Source: Azospira restricta
GTDB taxonomy: Bacteria; Pseudomonadota; Gammaproteobacteria; Burkholderiales; Rhodocyclaceae
Direction of reading: 5' to 3'
Length of the DNA stretch: 64,000 bases
NCBI RefSeq assembly: GCF_016858125.1
Contig: NZ_CP064781.1
Location: forward strand, 2,117,501 to 2,181,500
Shown here: positions 10,958-19,513 of the stretch, one piece after another
Numbering within the stretch: the first letter of the stretch is position 1
Layout: each line of letters opens with the position of its first letter
Made by a program: the position numbers and the translations under genes
Notes under the pieces: generated by a model
Database searches by the model: none
Seen by the model: only the letters and a program-made list of their open reading frames with translations
Told to the model about the DNA's origin: nothing

Positions 10958-11490
10958 CACTTCTTCTCCTCGATGTACTTCGACAGCATCACGCCCTGCG
11001 CGAGGACGAAGCCGAACATCAGCCCGATGCCGCCGAACAGCTTGAAATTGACCCAGGTGTCGGTCGAAAAGTTGTAGGCCACCACCAGGTTGGCGATGCC
11101 CATGAAGGCGAAGAAGCCGATCCACGACCAGTTCATCTTGTCCCAGGCCACGTCCGGCAGTTCCATCTGCTCGGCGAGCAGGCTCTTGATCAGGTTCTTC
11201 TTCATCAGCAGCGTGCCGCCGGCGAGGATCGCCGCGAACAGCCAGTAGAGCACGGTCGGCTTCCACTTGATGAAGGTCTCGTCCTGCAGCAGCAGCGTGG
11301 CGCCGCCGAAGACGGTGATGATCGCCAGGCTGACCCAGAGCATGGTGTCGACCTTGCCGCGGCGGTACCACACCCAGCCGATCTGCGCGAAGGTGGCGAC
11401 GATGGCGACGCCGGTGGCGACGAAGATCCCCGCAAACTTGTAGGCAATGAAAAAGAGGATGACGGGGAAGAGATCGAAGAGGAACTTCAT
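10957..11490 (-). CDS. yciB: Inner-membrane spanning protein YciB (septation protein A family)
   Basis: Polytopic inner-membrane protein of 177 aa, linked in other bacteria to cell envelope and septation. The N-terminus [19 protein letters not shown] and internal [32 protein letters not shown] are family signatures, with about five membrane segments. The start at MKFLF matches the family; in-frame ATGs 5 and 27 codons upstream are less likely. It heads the block with yciI, bolA and the PPIase gene. The gene is divergent from the HD-GYP regulator with about 100 bp between starts. Confidence 0.92.
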   Translation of the reverse strand: MKFLFDLFPVILFFIAYKFAGIFVATGVAIVATFAQIGWVWYRRGKVDTMLWVSLAIITVFGGATLLLQDETFIKWKPTVLYWLFAAILAGGTLLMKKNLIKSLLAEQMELPDVAWDKMNWSWIGFFAFMGIANLVVAYNFSTDTWVNFKLFGGIGLMFGFVLAQGVMLSKYIEEKK

Positions 11491-11594
11491 TTGTGCGGGG
11501 GCCATGAAAGTCGGGCGATTATGGCCGATCCGCCGCCGCCGTGTCCATGCTCCGGGGGTATACTGCCCCATCTGCCATGGCGGGGAGGGGCCCC

Positions 11595-12647
11595 ATGAAC
11601 CGGATCGCGATCGTCGACGACAGCGAGATCAACCTGACGCTGCTCAAGCACCTGGTGCTCAAGCTCGGCGACTGCGAGCCGCTGCTCTTCTCCGATTCTC
11701 CGCAGGGGCTCGCCTGGTGCGCCGGCAACGACCCCGACCTGATCATCGTCGACTACATGATGCCCGAGCTCGACGGCATCAGCTTCATCGAGCGCCTGCG
11801 TGCGGTGCCCGGCCACGAAGAGCTGCCGATCCTGATGATTACCGCCAACGACGACAAGGAAGTCCGCTACGAGGCGCTCGCCCGCGGCGCCACCGATTTC
11901 CTGACCAAGCCGGTCGATACCGCCGAGTTCCGCGCCCGCGTGCGCAACATGCTGGCGCTGCGCGCCAGCCAGCGCCGGCTGTCGAACCGCAACCAGGAGC
12001 TGGCCGAGGAGGTGCGGCTGGCCACCGCCGAGATCCACGCGCGCGAGCAGGAGCTCCTCTTCCGCATGTCGCGCGCGGCCGAGTTCCGCGACCCCGAGAC
12101 CGGCGCCCACATCCAGCGCATGGCGCACTATTCGGCGCTGATCGCCGGCCGCCTCGGCCTCGACGCGGCGACCCAGGAGCTGCTGCTGCAGGCGGCGCCG
12201 ATGCACGACGTCGGCAAGATCGGGATCCCCGACTACATCCTGCTCAAGCCCGGTCGGCTGACGCCGGAGGAGTTCGAGCTGATGAAGAACCACGCCCGCC
12301 TCGGCTATGAGCTGCTGCACGGCAGCAGTTCGCGCATCCTGCAGGCCGGCGCCGAGATCGCGCTGGCGCACCACGAGAAGTTCGACGGCTCGGGCTATCC
12401 GCAGAACCTGGTCGGCGAGGCGATCCCGCTGTTCGGGCGGATCGTCGCGGTCGCCGACGTGTTCGACGCGCTGACCTCGGAGCGCCCGTACAAGAAGGCG
12501 TGGGATCTCGACCGAGCGGCGCTGTTCCTGAAGGTGAACTGCGGCAGCCATTTCGACCCGGCCTGCGTCGAAGCCTTCTTCGCCGCCTGGGACGAGGCGC
12601 TGGCGATCCGCGAACGCTTCCACGACGAAGAGGTGCCCTTGCTGTGA
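11595..12647 (+). CDS. HD-GYP response regulator, c-di-GMP phosphodiesterase
   Basis: Two-domain response regulator of 350 aa. An N-terminal receiver has the acidic pair in VDDSEIN, phospho-acceptor Asp53 in [13 protein letters not shown] and the switch Lys in FLTKP. A helical linker leads to the HD-GYP domain with His204-Asp205 in [11 protein letters not shown] and [11 protein letters not shown] near 259-269, all intact, so c-di-GMP hydrolysis is expected. The ATG at 11595 has GGGGAGG upstream and gives the normal receiver start. The stop overlaps the GTG of the following hybrid kinase, which is very probably its partner. Confidence 0.95.
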   Translation: MNRIAIVDDSEINLTLLKHLVLKLGDCEPLLFSDSPQGLAWCAGNDPDLIIVDYMMPELDGISFIERLRAVPGHEELPILMITANDDKEVRYEALARGATDFLTKPVDTAEFRARVRNMLALRASQRRLSNRNQELAEEVRLATAEIHAREQELLFRMSRAAEFRDPETGAHIQRMAHYSALIAGRLGLDAATQELLLQAAPMHDVGKIGIPDYILLKPGRLTPEEFELMKNHARLGYELLHGSSSRILQAGAEIALAHHEKFDGSGYPQNLVGEAIPLFGRIVAVADVFDALTSERPYKKAWDLDRAALFLKVNCGSHFDPACVEAFFAAWDEALAIRERFHDEEVPLL

Positions 12648-15600
12648 TCCTCCCGCGTCGCCTCAGCTGGCAGATCGCGCTGCTGGTTTCGCTGCTTTTC
12701 CTCGTCACCGTCTTCACCCACGCCTGGATCAGCGCGCGCGAGCAGGCGCGGCTCAGCGAGCGGGGTACGCGGCAGCAGCTGGCGGCGCTGTCGCGCGGCA
12801 TCGCCGGCGCCGTCACCGAGCCGCTGGCCGCCGCCGACGTGCCGGCGATCGAGCGCATCCTGCTGCGCTCGGCCGACTACCCGTCGCTGCTCGGCCTCGC
12901 CGTGCTCGACCGCGGCGGCCGCGTGGTGGCGCGCGTCACCCACGACGCCGGCGGCCTCGCCTATGCCGACATCGCCGGCGGTCGCGAGGCGGTGCCCGCG
13001 GCCGACGAGGAGACGACGCTGCAGGCGCCGGCGGCGATCCCGGCCGGCTTCGCCTTCCCCGGCGCCGCCGTCGACGGCGACCTGACGGTGCTGCAGCCGG
13101 TGATGCGCGGCGGCGCGATCGGCTGGGTGCGCGTCACCGCCAGCCTGTCGGCGCAGGCCGAGAGCCGGCGCGAGCAGTGGACCAACAGCGTGATCCTGGC
13201 GGTCGCCGGCGTCGTCGTCAGTACCGCGCTGCTGATGCTCTTCCTCGGGCGGACGATGCGCACGCTGCGCCAGGCGTCGAACTTCGCCGGCCGCCTCGAT
13301 GCGCTGCGCGGCGAGACGCTGCCCGAGTTCCAGGGCAACGAGGAGATCGCGCAGCTGGTCTCGGCGCTGAACCTCGCCTCGCTGCGGCTGAAGCAGCAGG
13401 AGGCGACGATCCAGGAGAGCAACCGCTTCCTCAACAGCCTCACCGACGCGCTCGGCGAAGGCGTCGTCGCGGTCGATGCCGAGGGCCGCTGCACCTTCGT
13501 CAACGCCGAGGCCGAGCGCCTGCTCGGCTGGCGCCGCGACGAGCTGGCCGGCAAGGTGGTGCACGACGTCATCCACTACCAGACGGCGACCGGCATCCCG
13601 ATGGACAAGGAGGAGTGCCCGATGCACGCCTCGGTGGTCGCCGGCCACGTCTTCCGTTCCGACTTCGACGCCTTCACGCGCAAGGACGGTTCGCTGGTGC
13701 AGGTGTCGGTGGTGTCGATGCCGATCTACGAAGGCGACCAGTTCGTCGGCGCGGTCGCGGCCTTCCAGGACATCACCGAAAGGAAGCGCAGCGAGGAATA
13801 CCTGCTCGCCACCTCGTCGCGCCTCTCCGCGCTGATCGAGAGCATGCAGGCCGGCGTGCTGGTCGAGGACGAGCGCGGCATGGTGGTGACCAGCAACCAG
13901 ACCTTCTGCGCCGCGTTCCGGCTGGACATGGCGAGCGGCGAGCTGATCGGCAGCGAGGCGGCGGCGCTCTTGCGCGACTGCAGCCGGGCGGCGGCGGCGC
14001 CGGACGACTTCGTCGCGCTGACCGCCGCGCTGCTCGCCGAGCGCACGCCGACGCTGGCGCACGAGCTGGCGCTGGCCGACGGCCGCGTGCTCGAGCTCGA
14101 CTACGTGCCGATCTACCTGTTCCCGGCGATGCCGCAGGCCGAGGACTGCCGCGGCCACCTCTGGCTGTTCCGCGACATCACCGAGCGCAAGCAGGCCGAG
14201 ATCGAGCTCCTGCAGGCGCGGCAGGCGGCGGAGCAGGCGAACACCGCGAAGAGCGACTTCCTCGCCAACATGAGCCACGAGATCCGCACGCCGATGAACG
14301 GCATCATCGGCATGACCGACCTGGCGCTGGAGACGCCGCTGCAGCCGAAGCAGCGCGAATACCTGGAGATGGTGAAGACCTCGGCCGACGCGCTGCTGGT
14401 GATCATCAACGACATCCTCGACTTCTCGAAGATCGAGGCCGGCAAGCTGGAGATCGAGCGCGTCGGCTTCACGCTGCGCGACGAACTCGAGCAGACGCTG
14501 CGCCCGCTGCGCTTCCGCGCCGAGCAGAAGGACCTCGGCCTCGACCACTTCGTCGACCCGGCGCTGCCCGAGGTGCTGGTCGGCGACCCGGTGCGGCTGC
14601 GCCAGATCCTGATCAACCTGGTCGGCAACGCGCTGAAATTCACCGAGCAGGGCGGCATCTCGGTCAGCGCCGTGCTCGCCGGCCAGGACGACGACGGCAT
14701 CGAGGTCCATTTCGCGGTGCGCGACAGCGGCATCGGCATCCCGTACGACAAGCAGGCCGGCATCTTCGAGGCCTTCTCGCAGGCCGACGGCTCGATCACG
14801 CGCCGCTTCGGCGGCACCGGCCTCGGCCTGACCATCTGCCAGAAGCTGGTGACGATGATGGGCGGCCGCATCTGGGTGGTCAGCGAGCCGGGCGAGGGCA
14901 GCATCTTCCACTTCACGCTGCGCGTGGGCATCGGCAGCCTCGCCGCGCAGCGCGCGGCGGCACCGGCAGTGCCGGCGCTGCAGCCGCTCAGCGTGCTGCT
15001 CGCCGAGGACAACCTGATCAACCAGCGGCTGGCGGTGACGCTGCTCGAACGGCGCGGCCACCGCGTGTCGGTCTGCGGCAACGGCGAGGAAGTGCTGCAG
15101 GAGCTCGCCGGCGAGGACTTCGACCTGGTGCTGATGGACATCCAGATGCCGGTGATGGGCGGCTTCGAGGCCACCCGCCGCATCCGCGAGCAGGAGGCCG
15201 GCAGCGGCCGCCACCAAGTGATCGTCGCGATGACCGCCAACGCCATGCGCGGCGACCGCGAGCACTGCCTGGCGGCCGGCATGGACGGCTACGTGTCGAA
15301 GCCGATCCGCAAGGAGGAGATGTTCGCCGAGCTGGCGCGCTGCCTGCCGCACAAGATCGCCGGCGACGGCGAGGCGGCCGCCGAGGCGGTGCCGGACGAC
15401 GCGGCGGCCGATTTCGCCGCCGCGGTGGCCGTCGCGCTGCCGGCGAACTTCCCCCGCGACGAGGTGATCGAGCGCATGGGCGGCGATGTCGAGCTCTACC
15501 GTTCGGTGGCGGCGATGTTCGTCGAGGACGCGCCGGGCTACATCGCGGCGCTGCAGAGCGCGCAGCGCTCGGGCGATGCGCTGACGCTGCAGCGCGAGGC

Positions 15601-15775
15601 GCATACCGTGAAGGGGCTGGTCAGCACCTTCTCGTTCGACGCGGCGACCGCGCTGGCGCTGGAGATCGAGAGCCGCGCCGCCGCCGGCGAGTTCGACGAG
15701 GCGTCGGCGCGCGTGCCGCAGCTGGTCGTCGCCATCGAGGATCTCGCCGGGCTGCTCGCCGGCGAGGCGGCGTGA
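12644..15775 (+). CDS. Membrane hybrid sensor histidine kinase (HAMP-PAS-PAS-HisKA-HATPase-REC-HPt)
   Basis: Kinase of 1043 aa. Order: membrane segment (about 8-28), periplasmic sensor, second membrane segment (about 182-204), HAMP linker, two PAS domains (about 260-385 and 390-520), HisKA with His545 in MSHEIRTPMNGIIG, HATPase with DSGIGIP and GGTGLGL, receiver with Asp832 in LMDIQMPVMGG, and a C-terminal HPt with His987 in EAHTVKGL. It therefore holds a complete phosphorelay. The start is GTG at 12644, overlapping the HD-GYP gene stop (GTGA); the frame is open upstream but only antisense to that gene. A pair with the HD-GYP regulator would link an envelope or redox signal to c-di-GMP turnover. 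Confidence 0.95.
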   Translation: MILPRRLSWQIALLVSLLFLVTVFTHAWISAREQARLSERGTRQQLAALSRGIAGAVTEPLAAADVPAIERILLRSADYPSLLGLAVLDRGGRVVARVTHDAGGLAYADIAGGREAVPAADEETTLQAPAAIPAGFAFPGAAVDGDLTVLQPVMRGGAIGWVRVTASLSAQAESRREQWTNSVILAVAGVVVSTALLMLFLGRTMRTLRQASNFAGRLDALRGETLPEFQGNEEIAQLVSALNLASLRLKQQEATIQESNRFLNSLTDALGEGVVAVDAEGRCTFVNAEAERLLGWRRDELAGKVVHDVIHYQTATGIPMDKEECPMHASVVAGHVFRSDFDAFTRKDGSLVQVSVVSMPIYEGDQFVGAVAAFQDITERKRSEEYLLATSSRLSALIESMQAGVLVEDERGMVVTSNQTFCAAFRLDMASGELIGSEAAALLRDCSRAAAAPDDFVALTAALLAERTPTLAHELALADGRVLELDYVPIYLFPAMPQAEDCRGHLWLFRDITERKQAEIELLQARQAAEQANTAKSDFLANMSHEIRTPMNGIIGMTDLALETPLQPKQREYLEMVKTSADALLVIINDILDFSKIEAGKLEIERVGFTLRDELEQTLRPLRFRAEQKDLGLDHFVDPALPEVLVGDPVRLRQILINLVGNALKFTEQGGISVSAVLAGQDDDGIEVHFAVRDSGIGIPYDKQAGIFEAFSQADGSITRRFGGTGLGLTICQKLVTMMGGRIWVVSEPGEGSIFHFTLRVGIGSLAAQRAAAPAVPALQPLSVLLAEDNLINQRLAVTLLERRGHRVSVCGNGEEVLQELAGEDFDLVLMDIQMPVMGGFEATRRIREQEAGSGRHQVIVAMTANAMRGDREHCLAAGMDGYVSKPIRKEEMFAELARCLPHKIAGDGEAAAEAVPDDAAADFAAAVAVALPANFPRDEVIERMGGDVELYRSVAAMFVEDAPGYIAALQSAQRSGDALTLQREAHTVKGLVSTFSFDAATALALEIESRAAAGEFDEASARVPQLVVAIEDLAGLLAGEAA

Positions 15776-15996
15776 GCGGCGCGCCGATGGCGGCGCCGGA
15801 AGCGGGCCGGACCTACCGCATCGAGCTGTGCAGCGGCGAGCTGCGCCGCTGGCGCTGCCTCGGCGCCGACGCGCGCGGCGCCGTGTGGTGGCGCGACCTG
15901 GAGAATGGGCAGGAATTCAACGAAGACAGCCTGATGTACGCCTGGCGCATCGTCGGGCCGCTCGCCGGCGATGCGGGGCCGGAGGCCGGGGGTTGA
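15772..15996 (+). CDS. Small hypothetical protein coupled to the hybrid kinase (74 aa)
   Basis: GTG at 15772 overlaps the kinase stop (GTGA); an ATG five codons later is the alternative. The product reads TYRIELCSGELRRWRCLGADARGAVWWRDLENGQEFNEDSLMYAWRIV, a compact beta-rich sequence with three Trp and two Cys. I recognise no family. Overlap with the kinase implies co-translation and perhaps a role in the same signalling unit, which is inference. Confidence 0.6.
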   Translation: MSGAPMAAPEAGRTYRIELCSGELRRWRCLGADARGAVWWRDLENGQEFNEDSLMYAWRIVGPLAGDAGPEAGG

Positions 15997-16041
15997 GCCG
16001 GCGGCAACGCGTTTGAACTCGGCAGCGCCCGCGTACCCGTC

Positions 16042-16061
16042 ATTCCGGCGCCAGCCGGAAT
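16042..16061. repeat. REP-like hairpin ATTCCGGC/GCCGGAAT
   Basis: Perfect 8-bp stem with loop GCCA, in the spacer between two convergent operons. No T-run follows on either strand in the usual place. CATTCCGGC...GCCGGAATCC is a common extragenic palindrome type in proteobacteria; it may also stop transcription from both sides. Confidence 0.5.
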
Positions 16062-16099
16062 CCGAAAAACCCTCGGCAGATGAAGGTGCCGCAGCCGGA

Positions 16100-16759
16100 T
16101 CAGTCGCGCGGCAGCGCGAGGTGCGCCGCCGCCGCGGCGCCGCCGACGCCGTGCGGGATGACGCCGAGCAGCGGCGCGTGCAGGCGGGCCTGCAAGGTCG
16201 CCAGGTTCTCGTCGAAGCGGCGCATTGCCGGATCGACGCGGTTGGCGATCCAGCCGGCCAGCTTGAGGCCGCGCGCGCGGATCGCCTCCTGCGTCAAGAG
16301 CGCGTGGTTGAGGCAGCCGAGGCGCATGCCGACGACCAGGATCACCGGCAGCGCCAGCGCGGCGGCGAGGTCGGCGGCGTCGAAGTCGTCGGCGAGCGGC
16401 ACCAGGAAGCCACCGACGCCTTCGACGATGACCACGTCGGCACGCTTGCCGAGCTCGCCGAAGGCGGCCACCACCGGTTCCGCGCGCATCGTCACGCCGG
16501 CCTCGCGGGCGGCGATGTGCGGCGCGATCGGGTCGGCGAAGCAGTAGGGATTGACCAGCTCGGCCGGCACCGCCAACGACGAGGCGGCGACGAGCGCCGC
16601 GACGTCCTCGTTGACGCCGGCGGCGTCGGTGCCGGCGGCCACCGGCTTCATGCCCAGCGCGCTCATCCCCTGCGCGCGGAAGGCGTGCAGCAGCGCGCAG
16701 GCGGCGTGCGTCTTGCCGATCTCGGTGTCGGTGCCGGCGATGAAGTAGGCGTGTTTCAT
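16100..16759 (-). CDS. bioD: Dethiobiotin synthetase
   Basis: ATP-dependent dethiobiotin synthetase of 219 aa, the penultimate step of biotin synthesis. The P-loop GTDTEIGKT lies at residues 9-17, the catalytic Lys in MKPVAAG, and VEGVGGFLVPL marks the substrate loop. The ATG at 16759 overlaps the end of bioC. It is the last gene of the bio cluster. Length is normal. Confidence 0.96.
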   Translation of the reverse strand: MKHAYFIAGTDTEIGKTHAACALLHAFRAQGMSALGMKPVAAGTDAAGVNEDVAALVAASSLAVPAELVNPYCFADPIAPHIAAREAGVTMRAEPVVAAFGELGKRADVVIVEGVGGFLVPLADDFDAADLAAALALPVILVVGMRLGCLNHALLTQEAIRARGLKLAGWIANRVDPAMRRFDENLATLQARLHAPLLGVIPHGVGGAAAAAHLALPRD

Positions 16760-17538
16760 TTCTTGGCGGTGAGCAAAATCACATCGTAGCTGGCCGGCAG
16801 CCCGGCGGCGACGCGCTGCCGTTCGTAGGCGGCGGCCGCCGCCTGCCACGCGGCCTTGCCCATCATCCCCGGCCGGCGGCCGGCGCCGAGCGCGTTGGCG
16901 CCGATCGCCTTGACCGCGCCGAGCAGCGCCTTGAGGTCGGGGTAATGGAGCGTCAGTGTCTCGCGGCGGAGGCGCACCTCGCGCAGCCCGGCGGCCTGCG
17001 CGGTTTCGGCGAGCCGCTCGGCGGCGGCGAAGTCGAGCGTGTGGCGGTGGCGGTCGACGCCGGCGAAGGCCGCGCGCAGCTCGGCGAAGGTGCCGGCGCC
17101 GAGCGTGGACAGCGCCAGCTGGCCGTCGCCGCGCAGCACGCGCGCCGCCTCGGCGAGCACGGTCGCAGCGTCGCACCACTGCACGGTCAGGCTCGACCAC
17201 CACAGGTCGAAGCGCGCGCCGGCGAACGGCAGCGCCTCGATGTCGGCGACCGCGCAGGCGGTGCCGGCCGGCGCCTGGCGCCGGGTCGTCGCCGTCATCG
17301 ACTCGGCGAAGTCGGCGGCGACGATCGCCGCCTGCGGCCAGCGCGCGTGCAGCAGGCCGGCACCGTAGCCGGTGCCGCAGCCGGCATCGAGGACGTCCGC
17401 CGGCGGCGGCGCGGTCGCGTCGTCGAGCGCGGCGAGCAGGCGCGCGCAGACCTCGCGCTGCAGCACCGCGGCGGCGTCGTAGCCGGCGGCGGCGCGGGCG
17501 AAGGATTCGCGGATGCGCTGCTTGTCGGGCAGGGTCAC
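16756..17538 (-). CDS. bioC: Malonyl-ACP O-methyltransferase
   Basis: SAM-dependent methyltransferase of 260 aa that starts pimelate-chain synthesis by masking malonyl-ACP. Recognised from the start region IRESFARAAAGYDAAAVLQ, the SAM loop VLDAGCGTGYG, and WWSSLTVQWCD, a BioC hallmark. The start is GTG at 17538, preceded by GAGGGAG; the open frame upstream only runs antisense-like within bioH. It overlaps bioH by 4 bp and bioD by 4 bp. Confidence 0.93.
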   Translation of the reverse strand: MTLPDKQRIRESFARAAAGYDAAAVLQREVCARLLAALDDATAPPPADVLDAGCGTGYGAGLLHARWPQAAIVAADFAESMTATTRRQAPAGTACAVADIEALPFAGARFDLWWSSLTVQWCDAATVLAEAARVLRGDGQLALSTLGAGTFAELRAAFAGVDRHRHTLDFAAAERLAETAQAAGLREVRLRRETLTLHYPDLKALLGAVKAIGANALGAGRRPGMMGKAAWQAAAAAYERQRVAAGLPASYDVILLTAKK

Positions 17539-18362
17539 CGAGCTCCCTCCTGTCGCTGCGCGACCTCCGCGCCGCGGGACGACGCGGCCGGGCACGAACG
17601 CTCGGCGCAGAACGCGGCCAGCGCGCGGACGAAGTGGTCGGGGTCGGCGAGGAAGGGCGCGTGCGCGCTGCCGGCGAAGCGCTCGAGGCGCGCCGCGGGC
17701 AGCTGCGCCGCCAGCCACTCGCCGGCGGCGATCGGCATCAGCGGGTCGCAGTCGCCGTGCACGACCAGTGCCGGCGTGGCGATGCCGGGCACCGCCGCGC
17801 GCAGGTCGACGTCGCGCAGCCAGTCGAGGCCCTTGGCCAGCACCGGCGCCGGCGGCAGGCCGGCGGCCAAGAGCGGCGTCAGCGCGCGGACCACCGCGCG
17901 TGCCTTGTCGTCGCCCTGGTTGAACAGCATCACGAAGCGGGTCAGCGTCGCCTCGGCGGCCTTCGCCACCGCGCGGGTGAAGGTGGCGTGGTTCTCCGGC
18001 ACCTGCGCGCAGGGCCAGCCGTCGGCCTGCACGAACTTCGGCGTCGTGCCGACCAGCACCAGCTGCGCGAAGCGGCCGGGGCGCGCCGCGGCGGCGGCGA
18101 GCGCCAGCATGCCGCCGAGCGACCAGCCGACCAGCGTCGTGCCGGCCGGCAGCGCGTCGGCGAGCGCGGCCGCGGTCTGCGCGAAGTCGCGTCCGTCGTC
18201 GGCGCTGCCGTCGTAGCCGGGCAGGCTGACGCGATGCACGCGGAAGCGCTCGCCGAGCGCGTCGGCGACGCCGTCCCAGGCGCCGGCGCCGAGGCCCCAG
18301 CCGTGCACCAGCGCGAGGTCGGGGCCGGCGGCATGGCCGCCGCTGACGATGCGCAGGCTCAT
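17535..18362 (-). CDS. bioH: Pimeloyl-ACP methyl ester esterase
   Basis: Alpha/beta hydrolase of 275 aa that removes the methyl mask to give pimeloyl-ACP. The oxyanion motif is HGWGLGAGAWD, the nucleophile Ser81 lies in VGWSLGGML, Asp in HGDCDPLMP and His in GSAHAPF. Placement between bioF and bioC with 4-bp overlaps on both sides makes the assignment firm. The ATG at 18362 was chosen because it overlaps the bioF stop. Confidence 0.94.
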   Translation of the reverse strand: MSLRIVSGGHAAGPDLALVHGWGLGAGAWDGVADALGERFRVHRVSLPGYDGSADDGRDFAQTAAALADALPAGTTLVGWSLGGMLALAAAAARPGRFAQLVLVGTTPKFVQADGWPCAQVPENHATFTRAVAKAAEATLTRFVMLFNQGDDKARAVVRALTPLLAAGLPPAPVLAKGLDWLRDVDLRAAVPGIATPALVVHGDCDPLMPIAAGEWLAAQLPAARLERFAGSAHAPFLADPDHFVRALAAFCAERSCPAASSRGAEVAQRQEGAR

Positions 18363-19513
18363 GCCAGCGCCCGCAGCGCGTCGACGAGCTGCGCGACCTG
18401 CGCCTCGGTATGCGCGGCGGAGAGCGAGATGCGCAGGCGGGCGGTGCCCTTGGCCACCGTCGGCGGGCGGATCGCCGGCACCCACAGGCCGCGCTCGAAG
18501 AGCGCGCCGGCGACGCGCAGCGCCTCGTGGTTGTCGCCGATGATCAGCGGCTGGATCGCCGTCTCCGACGGCAGCAGGTTCCAGCGCAGCTCGGCGACGC
18601 CGGCGCGCAGCTGCGCGACCAGCGCCTGCAGGTGCGCGCGGCGGTCGTCGGCGGCTGCGATCAGCGCCACGCTACGCGTCACCGTCGTGGCCAGGATCGG
18701 GCTCGCCGCGGTGGTGAAGATGTAGGCGCGCGCTTTGTTCACCAGCCAGTCGACCACTCGCCGGTCGGCGGCGACGAAGGCGCCGGCGACGCCGGCGGCC
18801 TTGCCCAGCGTGCCCATCAGGATCACGCGCGGGTCGGCCGGCAGGTCGAAGTGCGACAGCGTGCCGCGGCCGTTGTCGCCGAGCACGCCGAAGCCGTGCG
18901 CGTCGTCGATCACCAGCCTGGCGTCGTGGCGCTCGGCCAGTTCGTAGAGCTGCGGCAGCGGTGCGATGTCGCCGTCCATGCTGAACACCGCGTCGGTGAG
19001 GATCAGCTTCCGTTTGGCGGTGCTCGCCGCGAGCATCGCGGCGAGGCCGGCGACGTCGCCGTGCAGGTAGCGGTGGCTCTCGGCGCGCGAGAGCTGCACC
19101 GCGTCGATCAGCGAGGCGTGGTTCAGCTTGTCGGCGAAGACCGCGTCGCCGCGGCCGACCAGCGCCGGGACGATGGCCAGGTTGGCCATGTAGCCGGTGG
19201 ACAGCGTGATCGCCGCCGGGAAGCCGACGAAGTCGGCGAGCGCCTGCTCGGCCTCCTCGTGCGGGCGCAGGTGGCCGGAGACGAGGTGCGAGGCGCCGCT
19301 GCCGACGCCCCACTGCGCCGCCGCGGCCTGCGCCGCGGCGATCAGTTCGGGATGGTTGGCGAAGCCGAGGTAGTCGTTGCTGCAGAAGCTGACGACGGCC
19401 CGGCCGTCGACCACGCATTCCGGTGCGCAGGGCGAGTCGAGCACGCGCCGGCGGCGCAGCAGGCCGTCGGCGGCGAGTTCGGCGAGGCCGCTCTCCAGTT
19501 CGTCCCAGATCAT
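18359..19513 (-). CDS. bioF: 8-amino-7-oxononanoate synthase
   Basis: PLP-dependent condensing enzyme of 384 aa that joins pimeloyl-ACP and alanine. SFCSNDYLGFANHP, HASLIDAVQLSR and DDAHGFGVLG are family motifs, and the PLP Lys238 lies in MGTLGKAAGVAGAF. Length is normal. It overlaps bioA and bioH by 4 bp each. Confidence 0.96.
   Translation of the reverse strand: MIWDELESGLAELAADGLLRRRRVLDSPCAPECVVDGRAVVSFCSNDYLGFANHPELIAAAQAAAAQWGVGSGASHLVSGHLRPHEEAEQALADFVGFPAAITLSTGYMANLAIVPALVGRGDAVFADKLNHASLIDAVQLSRAESHRYLHGDVAGLAAMLAASTAKRKLILTDAVFSMDGDIAPLPQLYELAERHDARLVIDDAHGFGVLGDNGRGTLSHFDLPADPRVILMGTLGKAAGVAGAFVAADRRVVDWLVNKARAYIFTTAASPILATTVTRSVALIAAADDRRAHLQALVAQLRAGVAELRWNLLPSETAIQPLIIGDNHEALRVAGALFERGLWVPAIRPPTVAKGTARLRISLSAAHTEAQVAQLVDALRALA

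Noticed and set aside
12395-15604. Very long minus-strand open frame opposite the hybrid kinase
   Set aside because: Low-complexity Arg/Ala/His-rich product with no family features, in the antisense frame of a clear GC-rich gene. Long antisense frames are expected at this GC content.
16042-16061. Hairpin considered as a normal Rho-independent terminator of the bio operon
   Set aside because: On the minus strand the T-run lies before the stem and not after it.
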